This document shows, in pieces, positions 49,326 through 61,242 of a DNA stretch of 64,000 nucleotides. The stretch is taken from contig OX439005.1 of assembly GCA_949316495.1 (NCBI GenBank), positions 25,894,217 through 25,958,216 on the forward strand, read 5' to 3'. The position numbers and the translations under genes were made by a program. Position 1 is the first letter of the stretch. Each line of letters starts with the position of its first letter. This stretch comes from Amphiduros pacificus (lineage: Eukaryota > Annelida > Polychaeta > Phyllodocida > Hesionidae). The notes beneath the pieces were generated by a model. That model worked only from the letters and a program-made list of their open reading frames with translations. It searched no databases and was not told where the DNA came from.

Positions 49326-52300
49326 ATAAAAAATCACATAACTTTGCCTGTATGAGTTTTTTTTTTAAGTCAATTTATAGTACTTGTGCATTGATCTTCT
49401 CTTTTTTTATACCTGTCAATGCAAGATTACCAAAAAAATCTGCTATCTCTTAGATATAAGAGATAGGGCACATAAATAAATAGAGATTTGAGATTGAAAG
49501 TTGAATGTGGATCCCAAATGACACACAACATACTTCATTTTTGTGCTCTCTGGTCAAACTTTGACGCAAGTATAACATACAGCCAAGATAAAAATATGAT
49601 GACCTAACAGTCTGTGCAAATATGAGAGATAAAACACTTTGATGGCTGGTAGAGATCAATTAAAATCTGTTCATATTTCTGTCAGTGTGTTTGTTCTTGT
49701 TTGATACATGGTGTCAAAAAATACTGGGAGAAGGCAGCAGATGTGTGGGAGGGGAATGGGTCACTTCCAGAAATAAAGGCGGGCCTGGCCCAGAATTATG
49801 GGAAAGTAAAGGGGTTTGTACAAGAAATAGATATATAATAATTGAACTGACAAGCTGGAAAGTGAAAGGAGGGTGATGTGGCTCACAAAAAAATATAGAA
49901 ATATGTCCAGAAAGATATGTGGGAGTGAAAAGGGGATGAGGTGAGTGTAAATGAATCCCTGGTCAGACTTTGATGAGTTATCAAAGGGAGGAGTAGAAAG
50001 GTAATTAAGATTCTACACCTGGCAGACTAAGTTATTCTGGAAGAGTAAAGAAATATAGTGTTTATGTCAACTTGATTTTATCACAAGATCTTAATAAGTT
50101 AGTCTCATTAGACATATATTGGGAAGAAATTTGTTTGAATTTAAATAAGAAAGAGTGGAATGTAGAAGGGTTAAGTCTGGGAGGGAGGTTATAAATCCAT
50201 TAATTTGTGAAAGAAATGCTGAATAAACAAATACTTTATGGTTTAACAATTCATTGCATGGATATACATTCCTATTTCTTACTTGGGATTATATACATGC
50301 ATACATATATTTATTTTTGCATTCTTCCCTACATTCCTGATAAACAATTCAGACAAGAATATATTAAAATCAAATGCATAGTTCTGTCAGTGCATTCCAT
50401 ACATGTTTTTCACTTAAACATGATTTCTTTTTAAACTAAATAAACAGGTAATGTTTTGTGTACCCCAGCTGCTTGCATTGACAGCACTTCACCAAAATCT
50501 GTTTAAAGCATTTGGACTCAAGGAGAATCTAAATACTTGTGTTAGCAAGATCAATCTGCAGGGGTTGTGGGCTGAAGCTATGAGGTGTCAAAGTGTGCAA
50601 GTTGTTATGTAATGTGAACAGAGAGAAGGCAGAGAAATGGAGGAATGTGAAGATTGCTTGGAATGTATTAAAGGGCCCATCTCCCGTTCTGCTCTGATGC
50701 AGCCATCTTGGTACATACAAACAAGTCAGATGGAATCATCATCTCTTAATGCCTCAAAGAACTTCTGTGCTCTGCATGCAATATCATAAGACAGGCCTTG
50801 TCTTAAATGGTCAACACCAAATGCTGCACAGTTAAGACTTCCCCGTCTGTTAATGATCTCACAATAGTGAATTACAAGTAAGATTATTGAATATTTGCCT
50901 TAAGATGTAAACCAGACATATGTTCATCAATTTAATGTGGAAATAATGCTAACACAACAATTAACTAATTAATACTTGGCTGTCAGTGATAGAAAATGTT
51001 CTCATGGTCTCAAGAATGATAATAACAGGGACAGACGTGAGCATTGAACATTATATAGACATTGTTGGAAATGATACATCAATTTTGAATGCATACAATA
51101 TACCGGTACCTTATGCTAGACCACCTCTTAATTGGTAAGAAATTTGTCTATTTATTCAGGCTTATGGACAAACTTCTCTTCCACCTTTAAAACACTCACT
51201 AAACTATTGTATTCCTCATGAGGTCTCGACAGAGCAATTATTGGGGACAAATTAATTCAAAAGTAGAGGATGCCTTAAACTATCTGTTTGCTTGCTTAAA
51301 GTACTTATCTATGGATGATTTTTTTTGCCTTAAATGTGGGTCAGCAATATATCCACTACCAGTCACATTTTTTCAGTGGGTTTGCACTCTTTTGACATAG
51401 GAAATACAGTTATGTTAATTATGTTAAAACATGGTTAAAGATGGGGCATCCCTTTATAAACAATACTAGAAAAAAATAATGCCAAAGAAGTTTATGTAAT
51501 ATTGATATAAATCATAAACAATTATTCAAAATTAGCTTGATAACTCTAACATGATTACACAAGAAATTTGGCTGAATGAAATCAATTTTAAATCAGTTAA
51601 TGTTTACTGTAACAGTTTTTGAAAGGTTTTATTTGGTAAAGGTTTATTATAGAATTGGTCAAAAGAGAGTGTATTATTCAATTATTCACTGGACTATTGT
51701 TTCTTCTAATCATTAATAACAATATTATAGTAAATCGGTGAAGATAATATAGATTTATTAGAAGTTTTAAATGATTTTGAGGCTATGATTGGCTTTTAAT
51801 AATCATTGAATTTACAACATTCTTAAATTTGTATTAAGACACAGGGTGACCTCATTTAAATGATGACCCGATTTTGTCCCTCAATATCTCGAAATCTCAT
51901 CCTTTCTCGTCCACTGAACAAATATGTTACAAATGCTGGACCAATGAAATCATGATTAGTTTTAAAACATTGCATAAATATATTTCCTCCTTCAAAGAAA
52001 TTACAAGTTTCCAAATCTTAACCGATCTCAGAACCTCATAGTGTAATATTGACCCTTTAAGAAACTTATCAAGTCTCCTGTGGGCCACTGCGGTCCATTT
52101 TGATAGTCCTGAATGCTGTGTCAATGTTATGATTGAGAGGTTCGCTATCAATGATGACATCATGAGGAGAGAGGGGCTGTCACTGTGCCAAAATCACACA
52201 CTGGAGGATTTACCCAATTTTCTTTTAAAGCCAATCTTAAGATTGACATATCAAATAAATTACTCTAATTGCTTGATAAAAAGGCCATAACAGTTAAGCA

Positions 52301-52675
52301 TCACTTGACATTCCAATCTCAAGTTCTAGGCTTGCACAATGACGGAGAGAACAACATAGCCACTTCCCAACTTGATTCTTAAAATAACAAATCATTTCAC
52401 AACTTTGCATAATCCTGATGATAAAGACTTTAAAGGAGATAAGAAATAGTATAACTACTCACACAAAATACTCACTTCTTTTTATATATTTAATAAAGTC
52501 ATTGTTAACAAAACTTTCTGAGGAGTAATTTGTGTAAGAGAATATTGTTTAGACATTTCAAGTTGCATTCACTTACAGGTATAAGCCTTTTTAAGGCATT
52601 TTTCTTTGGTTCACCATGTGACATTTTGAAATCTATGGCAGGATATGTATCTAATCAGCTGTTGGATCTTCAAGC
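49326..52675. other. CRIM1-like first intron, no gene seen
   Basis: AT-rich, unique. No array, no exon and no RNA gene recognised. Short frames look random. Confidence 0.5.
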
Positions 52676-53552
52676 TTAAGGACACAAGATCATTAGAGAT
52701 CTGAGCATCGGGCACTCTTCACACTGGGTTAGCTCTTCACCTTGCCGGACACAAGATCATTAGAGATCTGAGCATCGGGCACTCTTCACACTGGGTTAGC
52801 TCTTCACCTTGCCGAACACAAGATCATTAGAGATCTGAGCATCGGGCACTCTTCACACTGGGTTAGCTCTTCACCTTGCCGGACACAAGATCATTAGAGA
52901 TCTGAGCATCGGGCACTCTTCACACTGGGTTAGCTCTTCACCTTGCCGGACACAAGATCATTAGAGATCTGAGCATCGGGCACTCTTCACACTGGGTTAG
53001 CTCTTCACCTTGCCGGACACAAGATCATTAGAGATCTGAGCATCGGGCACTCTTCACACTGGGTTAGCTCTTCACCTTGCCGGACACAAGATCATTAGAG
53101 ATCTGAGGATCGGGCACTCTTCACACTGGGTTAGCTCTTCACCTTGCCGGACACAAGATCATTAGAGATCTGAGCATCGGGCACTCTTCACACTGGGTTA
53201 GCTCTTCACCTTGCCGGACACAAGATCATTAGAGATCTGAGCATCGGGCACTCTTCACACTGGGTTAGCTCTTCACCTTGCCGGACACAAGATCATTAGA
53301 GGTCTGAGCATCGGGCACTCTTCACACTGGGTTAGCTCTTCACCTTGCCAGACACAAGATCATTAGAGATCTGAGCATTGGGCACTCTTCACACTGGGTT
53401 AGCTCTTCACCTTGCCGAACACAAGATCATTAGAGATCTGAGCATCGGGCACTCTTCACACTGGGTTAGCTCTTCACCTTGCCGGACACAAGATCATTAG
53501 AGATCTGAGCATCGGGCACTCTTCACACTGGGTTAGCTCTTCACCTTGCCGA
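52676..53552. repeat. 67-bp minisatellite, 13 near-identical units
   Basis: The unit is GGACACAAGATCATTAGAGA, TCTGAGCATCGGGCACTCTT, CACACTGGGTTAGCTCTTCA, CCTTGCC. Only scattered single-base differences separate units (for example GAGGATCGG, CCGAACAC, CATTGGG), so this is the most homogeneous and probably youngest long array here. It lies about 0.5 kb inside intron 1 from the first coding exon. Confidence 0.97.
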
Positions 53553-53794
53553 ATGAACACTGATATATGAATACATGCATATACTAAACCATTTGCAAGA
53601 AGAATCAGAAATGGCCCAGCTCTACATATTTAGTTATAAATTCACTCTCTTCATAATTCATAGTTCAGGCCTTGACATTTTTAAGTTTGGTTGCTGGCTC
53701 AAAAACGTGGACTGCCCTAAAATCCGATAACCATTTCGTTCTGAACTACTGGCCTGCACATAAAAAGTAAAAAACAAGAAAATTTTATTTAAAT

Positions 53795-53828
53795 CTGGGC
53801 CACTGGAATTTTTAAACCACTGGCCCAG
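53795..53828. other. Short inverted repeat (hairpin)
   Basis: CTGGGCCACTGG and CCACTGGCCCAG flank a 10-bp AT loop, pairing 11 of 12 positions. It lies in a stretch (53650-53880) with a cluster of TGGCC and GGCCA words. It may be part of an old interspersed element; no further claim. Confidence 0.5.
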
Positions 53829-54049
53829 GCTAAAAAAACAGTTCAGGGCAACCAGGCCAGTTCTTGTGTCAAACCGCGCAGTTTGTTTTAACTAGACATA
53901 TAGATTAAAAATATTGTACCTCACAATACAGTCAATGTGTCGGTCCATGAATCAATAGGTAATGTTTGATCAACCTATCCTATATAAGTTTGCAAATCAA
54001 TCAATCATGAAAGTGTGCCACAAATATTTATAAAGAGAGCATTTGTTAC

Positions 54050-54341
54050 CTGGCAGGACACAAATTCCAGTGTGATGTTCTGTTATGTGAGTTCCAAGTT
54101 GGGGGTCTATGGAGCAGACCAACCCTTCATCACACGTGCCGTACATGTTGTACTGTCCACCGCACGTCTCGTTGACCACTTTGGCACATATACTGCAACA
54201 CCCACACGGATCCAAACTGAGTCCTCCCTCACATTCCCCCGGGATGGGCAGGGTACATTTGGTTGTGTCACACCGATCACATAGCATTCCAGTAGTGACA
54301 GGAATGAGAAAACATTGCAGCACCACAACTAGAATCAACAT
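54050..54341 (-). CDS. CRIM1: CRIM1-like, first coding exon: signal peptide and IGFBP N-terminal domain
   Basis: The exon encodes 97 codons plus one base, then the donor GTAACA. The chosen start gives MLILVVVLQCFLIPVTTG, a good signal peptide, directly before M-L-C-D-R-C-D. The mature part has twelve cysteines (residues 21, 24, 29, 37, 46, 48, 49, 52, 60, 70, 76, 94) and the IGFBP-type core CGCCSIC, then NETCGGQYNMYGTCDEGLVC. The latter closely parallels human CRIM1 NESCGGTFGIYGTCDRGLRC. The start has A at -3. The frame is open upstream past 54593 with in-frame ATGs at about 54560 and 54548, so a longer N-terminus cannot be excluded; the signal peptide argues for 54341. The plus-strand frames over this exon are shadows. 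Confidence 0.92.
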
Positions 54342-55180
54342 TATGTGCTCAAAGTGAAACTCGTGTTTTCTTCCCCATCTTGAGGGCGTCCTGCTCAAGT
54401 GAAAATGTCTTTTTTCTCGGTTTTGATATTGTCTGTTTTCTCTGCAATTACCACACCCCTGGCTGGCCTGTCTGGTGACGCTGCCGGGGGTGGTAGTAGT
54501 AGTACGGGGGAGGCAGAGACTGATGCAGTTCAAGTCCGGGAGGAACATCGTCCTCTCCATCAGCTCATCCCACCGTGCAATAAGTAGCGACACTTCTTAG
54601 AGTGGAAGCCACACACGTCTTCTGTGAAATTCAACCATCTACTGTTCATGTAACTGGCCATTTAAGCTCTTTTATAGACGTGTAGTGCCGTGTGTCAAAT
54701 CATGTTAAGTGACACAAGGCTGGAGGGATGACATGGCCCCGATCCGGGCCGGGCCGGGGCGTGCGCTGAGAGAAGGTTCTCTTCCCGGCGGCGGGAGCCC
54801 CGCTCACGGCGGCACACACAAGCGCTAATCACCGTCCCGTACGCAGCACTCACTCCGCCCCCGTGTCGCTCTCTGCTCTCCCATTGTAAGCTCCTACAAT
54901 GACAGCTCGCAATTGTAGCACTCATAAACAAAATACATCCTTACTTACAACACCAAATGTGTGTCTTGTACGAGAAGCGTTGAGATATTGTCGCTTTTAT
55001 GGTTGACGTGAGGTTTGTGAGAGAGGCTTTGCCGGGACCGCCTGTGTTTACACGAACCCCGCAACCAGACCGAGGCAGCACAGAGCGGGGGCGGTCACTA
55101 CAAATATTCCCCTCTCTCAGGCTCTGCCAACTTGACAGGGTCACCACACTACTTACTGTCACTAGCTTTTTTCTTTTATA
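54342..55180 (-). promoter_or_regulatory. CRIM1-like 5' UTR and CpG-rich promoter region
   Basis: From about 54725 to 55110 the sequence is GC- and CpG-rich against an AT-rich background (for example GCCGGGCCGGGGCG and GGCGGCGGGAG), with a GGGGGCGGAG GC box on the minus strand near 54855. A TATA-like TTATAAAAG on the minus strand at about 55173-55181 would place a start near 55145. A donor-like GTAAGTAAGG near 54948 leaves room for a spliced 5' UTR. This is the expected position for the promoter of the gene starting at 54341; the exact transcription start is inference. Confidence 0.6.
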
Positions 55181-57614
55181 ACTTTTTGTTCAAATGGATA
55201 CAGTGTCATCAAATGCGTCTACCCTCATTAATTCAGATATTAGCCATGTAGAACTAGAATTATTCTCTAAGTTTTGTACTGCAAAGGTTAGTATCACTTG
55301 CAATCATTCTTTGAGACTCAAGACACATCAAGGAGTATTTGTGGTAAACTGATATTTTCATCTACATAAAAAGGTTTTTTTCTCCCAATTGTACATGTTC
55401 ATTATTCAGTGACAACAAAAACAAATTACACATATATATCTTTTTATTGAAGGGTTTTGGTGAACCTTAAAAATTTCTTTCACATATGTTTTCAACTTCA
55501 AGTTAAACATTGTGTTGTTCATTCAATTCACTAATATTGGGGTAATATTTGGTTTGTCAGCAAACGAAAAATAAATGTAAAAAATCAAAAAATGGAGAAT
55601 TTTTTTCAAAGCAACTATATCTAGGTACCTCCTGAACGTGTTCACTTATGTGCCTTTTAGAAAGGGAAAGATATTACAAGTGAAATAAAAACATTAAATA
55701 TCAGGTACAGATATAAGGAGTGCGGTGGTGTCACCTGGTGGCTAAAAAAACAGCAGATTGCTTCAAGGTTTTATATACATTTTGAGCAAAGGAATCTTCA
55801 CAAATACTGATATAAGTTGATTTCTTGATAATACTTTTTAATTAATGAAGACCAAACAAATTATTGTCAATAATATAATGAACTGTTTTTTATTAAAGAG
55901 GTAGAAATGTTTGTTTTTTTTTCAGTGAAAGCACTTTAACAGAGCATATGAATATCAAATTAAGAGAATTGGAGCTTCTTAAAAAAATATTTTCTCCCTA
56001 CTCCATCTCACACAGACATATATCTAATGTACTGAATAAAATCAATAAGTGGACAATAAGTTTAGATTTCTATCATTTTTATTGAGTGTATATCAGTTTT
56101 GTTCCTCAACATGGCCATGGCAGATATCAATGTTTCTCACCCATCTTTTTACAGTCTTTGTCATTATACAACATTTATGCATTAATATTTTCAACAATAA
56201 AATTTTCAATATACTAATTGGAATTCACATATTTTATCACATTAAATCATGAATATGTATTTATAAATGAAATAAAACTCAAAATAAGGAACTCAATTAT
56301 CAATATAAAGATTCATACTCAATTAAAAAAAAAGTTGTCCTCATTATTAACTCACTTTGAAACAGTTTTGAGTACTCATTTTTGACTCATTTTGAAAAAA
56401 AGCTTTTGATCCGACAATAACAACTTTTCCTTGTCATTGACTCATTTAATTGAAAGATTGAATTCAGAGTACTTATATTTTAATAACAATCCTATGATTT
56501 CCGTATGCAATCTGGTTTAGGGACGAATCACGGTAGTCAAGACAATGTTGGGAGACAATGGCAATTGTTTCGACCAATCAGAGTTCAGCTAACAGATGCT
56601 TAAAAGAAGTGTCAAAAGTAACAATGGTGGGAAGAAGTGATCACCACGTTTATAAATCTTAACATCGTATAGATGGATTATCTCAGAATAAATGACAGAA
56701 ACAAATTATCATAGGAGAAAAAATGTTAACTGACAACAGGGTCATTTGGGGCAGCTACAGATTTTCTAGTATCAAATAATATACAACACCATAAATCTGA
56801 TATCAATATAATGATTTATATTTGTTGAACACACTTTTAACTCATTAAAAAAATACTACTTCGGACCTCATATTAACAAACTATCCTGAGTCTCAACATA
56901 AAAAGATTACTTTGGATTTGACATTATTCATTAATATATCACACTTTTGTTACACACTTTTGTAACTTAGAGGAGATTTGGATCTTACATTGATATGCCT
57001 CTGTTACTTTACTTAAAGGTGACTCATGCTGTGCAAAGTTGATCTCCCATCTGGGGGTCACAATATCCCTTGATATTTCACAATAAAAATTGATATTTAC
57101 ATAAACCCTTGATAAAAAGCATCATATACTGTATGTAAATGCAGTACATAAAGGTCACAAGAGCAATGGAAGTTCTTGAACAAGTTTACATATACATTCA
57201 TATATATCATGAAAATATTAACTCAGAGCATTTCTTTGCAATGGTAAAAAAATGTATAGGTTACACATTATAGAGCATATTGCCCATCGGCAAGCCCCAA
57301 TCATATATATTTTCAAAATTTTACTTTAATGTCAAAAGGCAGTATATAATAATGCCACCATGTTACTTCTCACAGAGAGTTAAGATCAAGTGAAATTTTA
57401 GATGATTAAATGCCTTCATAAATATAGGGAGCCTAGTTGTCTTTGATAACTTCATTTCTATTTCCTTAGAAATGGCTAACCTTTTTAGGTGCTACTACTA
57501 AAAGCATTTCTGTTCTATATCATTTCCATAACAATCTCTATATATTTACTGTTTTGCTTGGTCTATTGCTTGGTAAAATATATTACCCTCACACGTTATG
57601 AAAAAGTTCGGACA
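55181..57614. other. Intergenic region between MGME1-like 3' end and CRIM1-like promoter
   Basis: AT-rich. It holds dispersed repeat copy B (56511-56775) and presumably the MGME1-like 3' UTR; a possible ATTAAA poly(A) signal on the minus strand lies at 57325-57330 and an AATAAA near 56086. No coding exon was found on either strand. Confidence 0.5.
56511..56775. repeat. Dispersed repeat, copy B
   Basis: Begins TCTGGTTTAGGGACGAATCA and ends CAGATTTTCTAGTAT, aligning with 18261-18480 in the same orientation. Copy B carries about 40 bp more in the middle (around 56620-56665). The two copies have moderately diverged, so the family is not young. Confidence 0.8.
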
Positions 57615-57785
57615 TTACCTCCGTTTATTATATAATGACAGTTCATTATTAAGAACACGTTTCCAATATGTGTGCAGTCTATGCAGCCACTGGCCCCAGT
57701 AGAGGGTGCACTGTTGTGGTGACATCTGGTGGACATCTGCAGGTTGACCATCTTCATATGCAATCACCAACATTCCATTTTGCAC
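57615..57785 (-). CDS. MGME1: MGME1-like, last coding exon (C-terminus and stop)
   Basis: This 171-bp phase-0 exon follows an acceptor TTATTTTTAG and ends in TAA. It begins V-Q-N-G-M-L-V-I-A-Y-E-D-G-Q-P-A and continues C-T-L-Y-W-G-Q-W-L-H-R-L-H-T-Y. Human MGME1 reads VQCGLIVVAYKDGSPA and then CSQYWTKWLLRLEEY at the same place. The protein is a mitochondrial single-strand DNA exonuclease of the PD-(D/E)XK type that processes 5' flaps in mtDNA replication. This exon supplies the last strands and helix of the nuclease fold and a short basic tail ending N-K-R-R. The exon lacks a long ATG frame on its coding strand; the 65-codon plus-strand frame over it is a shadow. Confidence 0.9.
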   Translation of the reverse strand: MQNGMLVIAYEDGQPADVHQMSPQQCTLYWGQWLHRLHTYWKRVLNNELSLYNKRR

Positions 57786-58784
57786 CTAAAAATAACAATC
57801 ATGTGGACATTTTAGATAATATGCATATAGAAATAGCTAGGGCTGATTATACAATATTCAGTTAGGATTATATGTTTAAGCAGATATATTTTTTTCATGC
57901 AATTCAAATATGGGTTGGGATTGTGGTCACTCTAAATTTAATAATTTAAAGCATGGGTTGCCAAGGATATGGTTTTGCTTTGTGCCCTCCCCATGTGTCA
58001 TCTTGTGTGGCAATAGCAGGGCCAACATAAATATGCTATGGTCAAAGGAAAAAAGTTCTGGGTCTGGAAGAATGACATTTTGGGGGGAGATGCTGGGTGA
58101 GAGAGTGAGAAAAAGGAATGGCAACATTTAAGGACATACATGTATTTGTGGGTGTGGCCATGTTGACATGGAGCTTTGGCATTCTCTAAAGTACAGAACA
58201 GAATAAGAGAGGACTGATCCAAGAAACTTAGGAACATTTATTGATATATTTAAGGTAATAAAGAGATGTGATGGAATAGTCAAATGTGGCTCAACATCAA
58301 CCTGCAACAATATGAAACTGAATTGTATTTAATAGAATAACGTATCCGAATGGTAGAACATGCATCGAGTTATAGGAAATATACAAGACCAAATAACAGA
58401 ATCGTGTATCATAAGTATGCATGATTAAACAACAGAATGGCATTTCTAAATAGTAGAATGGTGTTTCTCAATATGACAAAATAAGGAAGTGATGCATTCC
58501 AACCTTTGTGGGTAATACTTTGTTAAACAGAAAACCGTAAGGTGTCAACAATAAGAATGCTTCCTTCTGTCAGAATAATAATAATAATAAAATAACAGAG
58601 ACATTTTAGTTAATGAATGTCTCGTGCCATTTCTAAGGTCAGTTTAACCATCTTTACCTGATAATAACCTTGGCAAATTAATATTATTTCTTACAAAATA
58701 CAGCTAAACAATAGCATGACATATTGTCTAGTGTACAATGTAGCAGTATTTGCAAAAGCTTTACCAGTATATGGTGCTGATACC

Positions 58785-58890
58785 AGTCTATATCTGTTCA
58801 TAGTGCTTGATAATATCTGGCCAGGATTTAAACCTAGGACTGGAATACTTGTGTCTCCAGGCTCTACCATTTGAACTCTTTTGGTCAGTT
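58785..58890 (-). mobile_element. tRNA-derived SINE remnant
   Basis: On the minus strand, GAGTTCAAATGGTAGAGCC (58858-58876) matches the tRNA D-arm and pol III A box (TAGCTCAGTTGGTAGAGC). GGTTTAAATCC (58824-58834) matches the B box GGTTCGAATCC, at the right spacing for a tRNA. Sequence between them could be a degraded anticodon arm, and a non-tRNA tail follows the T arm (CTGGCCAGATATTATCAAGC). Mismatches in both boxes and the tail argue for an old SINE, not a functional tRNA gene. Confidence 0.7.
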
Positions 58891-60639
58891 CAAAGTATTA
58901 CTTAAACATCTCAGATATAACATCATTTCCTAAAAAAATGTCAAATGATTTATTTTTTTAGGTTTATATGCATATGAAGCATTTAATATGTGAAGATTTA
59001 TCTGATACTTTAAATCATCTATTCTATCTATCCTTTAATGAGGTTCTATGATGAGTGTAAACTTGATTCAAAGCCTTCCACTTTGCATTAACCTTTAAGT
59101 CAGTTATTATGAGAGATATTGTTGAGAAGCTGTGGGTAATTTTCATGTACAATCATATCAGGGAGCACTCAATGGCTGCAGCTATAGCCTCTCTCCATGG
59201 TTGGTAGGCTCGGTTTCAATAGCACTAATGATGAACACTCTATGGGTCTGCCCTTGTATTGCTAAGGCCAAAAATGGTTACAAATTACAGCAAAAAGCTG
59301 GATAATATACAACATTAGGGTTCTGCAGTGATCCACGAGGTATTCACTTGAACGCTAGCTGTAGTACTAGACTCCAAAGAAAAAAATAGCCATTTATCAA
59401 ATGTAATTACATGTATGAAAAGAACTTCGCATGGTTTTGGCTCAATGCAGACACCATTCCTCTGATTTGATTGGTCAAAATTAAAGGCTGTCAGGTAAAA
59501 AGTTTGGGCTTAGAAATCAAGCAGACAGAATTCCCACATGGCTGATGAATATGTAGAGTCCTTGGCAGGAACTCACACAAAGGATCCGTCAGAAATGGTG
59601 AATTTTACCAATTTAGGAAAAATTCCATATATCATTATTCCCATTCTTACAATTTACAGGGAATATAAATTATTCACTCAAGTCAAACTGTTTTTAATAG
59701 CAAACACTTAGACTAGTAGAATACAAGTAACAAAGAATACAAGTAACAAAGATATGTCTCCAGATCTAATTTACACAACAAGATAACATCATTTATTTGA
59801 AGATTGATAAATATTCTTAAATAAAATAGCTTACAATTTTTTTCAAGATCTGTGACTGACAGACATATAATAGTGTTTATATGCTTATATGAGCCTGAGG
59901 CTTCAAATAAAAATAAAAATAATTGTACATACCATTAATAGGTAAAAAATGGTGAACACAATTATGAATAACAAACAGTGAAAAATGAGGAATAACACAA
60001 TTACAAATTACTACCAAATCAAAATGAGGGATCCTATATTCTGACTTAATAACATTGATCACTTAACAATAGAATGAAAACATTTGCAATTTCATGCTAG
60101 TTTAAAAACACAATTCTCTGAGGTTCTGTCATGCATGATTTGTCTATAATGTTTTTAATTTTTCTCTCTTAAGAGCGTGCCGAAACAGACATTGCCGATG
60201 TTGGATAAAAGCTGAGAAAAATGGTACAACAATCAGTACCTCTGCAGGCAAAACTTAAAATAGTATCACAAAGGACCTCTTGCATATTAAAATCTATTTC
60301 TATATATATAAATCTCATATATCTTATCATCTGCAAAGTGTGCTTTAGCCAATATGTAGGTCAATCAAAACCATGTTGACAGGAAGGTTCTCAGTGTAAA
60401 ATATAGCCAGAATTTACAGAAGGCCCCTCATTCAGGAATAACTAAATTCTACAAAGGAAGGACTTGATTTTAACTGCAGAGGCCACAATTGTGCCACAGA
60501 GATGAATGCCCAGATCCTAGAGTCCTTAAGAAGCTTGGGATGTCAGAGAACATCACAGGATGTAAAACTCAATATTCTGTTCCTCTCTCTGCATTAATGC
60601 CACAGATGGTTCTAATCACTAAAGGAATCACCCAAGGGA

Positions 60640-61000
60640 AACCAAATAGTTCCTCTGGGGAAACCAAATAGTTCCTCTGGGGAAACCAAACAGTTCCTCT
60701 GGGGAAACCAAATAGTTCCTCTGGGGAAACCAAATAGTTCCTCTGGGGAAACCAAACAGTTCCTCTGGGGAATCCAAATAGTTCCTCTGGGGAAACCAAA
60801 TAGTTCCTCTGGGGAAACCAAATAGTTCCTCTGGGGAAACCAAACAGTTCCTCTGGGGAAACCAAATAGTTCCTCTGGGGAAACCAAATAGTTCCTCTGG
60901 GGAAACCAAATAGTTCTCTGGGAAACCAAACAGTTCCTCTGGGGAAACCAAATAGTTCTCTGGGGAAACCAAATAGTTCCTTTGGGGAAACCAAATAGTT
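60640..61000. repeat. 22-bp minisatellite, about 16 units
   Basis: The unit is CCAAATAGTTCCTCTGGGGAAA, with a few CAAACAG variants and two shorter units (GTTCTCTGGG). Three overlapping minus-strand frames of 105-141 codons (FGFPRGTIWFPQRNYLVSPE-type) arise because the frame rotates each unit; not genes. Confidence 0.95.
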
Positions 61001-61192
61001 ATTGTGTTTTTCCTTTTAATTCAGAGAAAACTTCAAACAGATGGTCTCCTCCAAAAATGGGGCATATACTGAGATTGAGTTGTCTTGAAATTTTTATGTC
61101 TCAGTACTCTGCCCCCCTGTAAGAGTGTGTGAACAACACTCCATACAACTAACAACATCAATTCTTGGTATATAAAAGAGAGAATCCCATTG

Positions 61193-61242
61193 GAGTCAAA
61201 AACCCTCTCAAGAGTCAAAAACCCTCTCAAGAGTCAAAAACC
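61193..61242. repeat. 19-bp tandem triplicate
   Basis: GAGTCAAAAACCCTCTCAA occurs twice and is followed by a partial third copy. Very recent slippage or short duplication. Confidence 0.95.

Noticed and set aside
54941-55181. Frames of 60-73 codons on both strands in the CpG-rich region as a divergent gene
   Set aside because: Open frames are expected in GC-rich promoter DNA; no domain, no splice signals and no conserved motif.
58815-58886. Functional tRNA gene
   Set aside because: B box deviates (GGTTTAAATCC) and the acceptor and anticodon stems do not pair well by eye; better explained as a SINE remnant.
60569-60994. Overlapping 105-141 codon frames of an FPRGTIWFPQRNYLVSPEEL type
   Set aside because: Three registers of one 22-bp repeat inside an MGME1-like intron.
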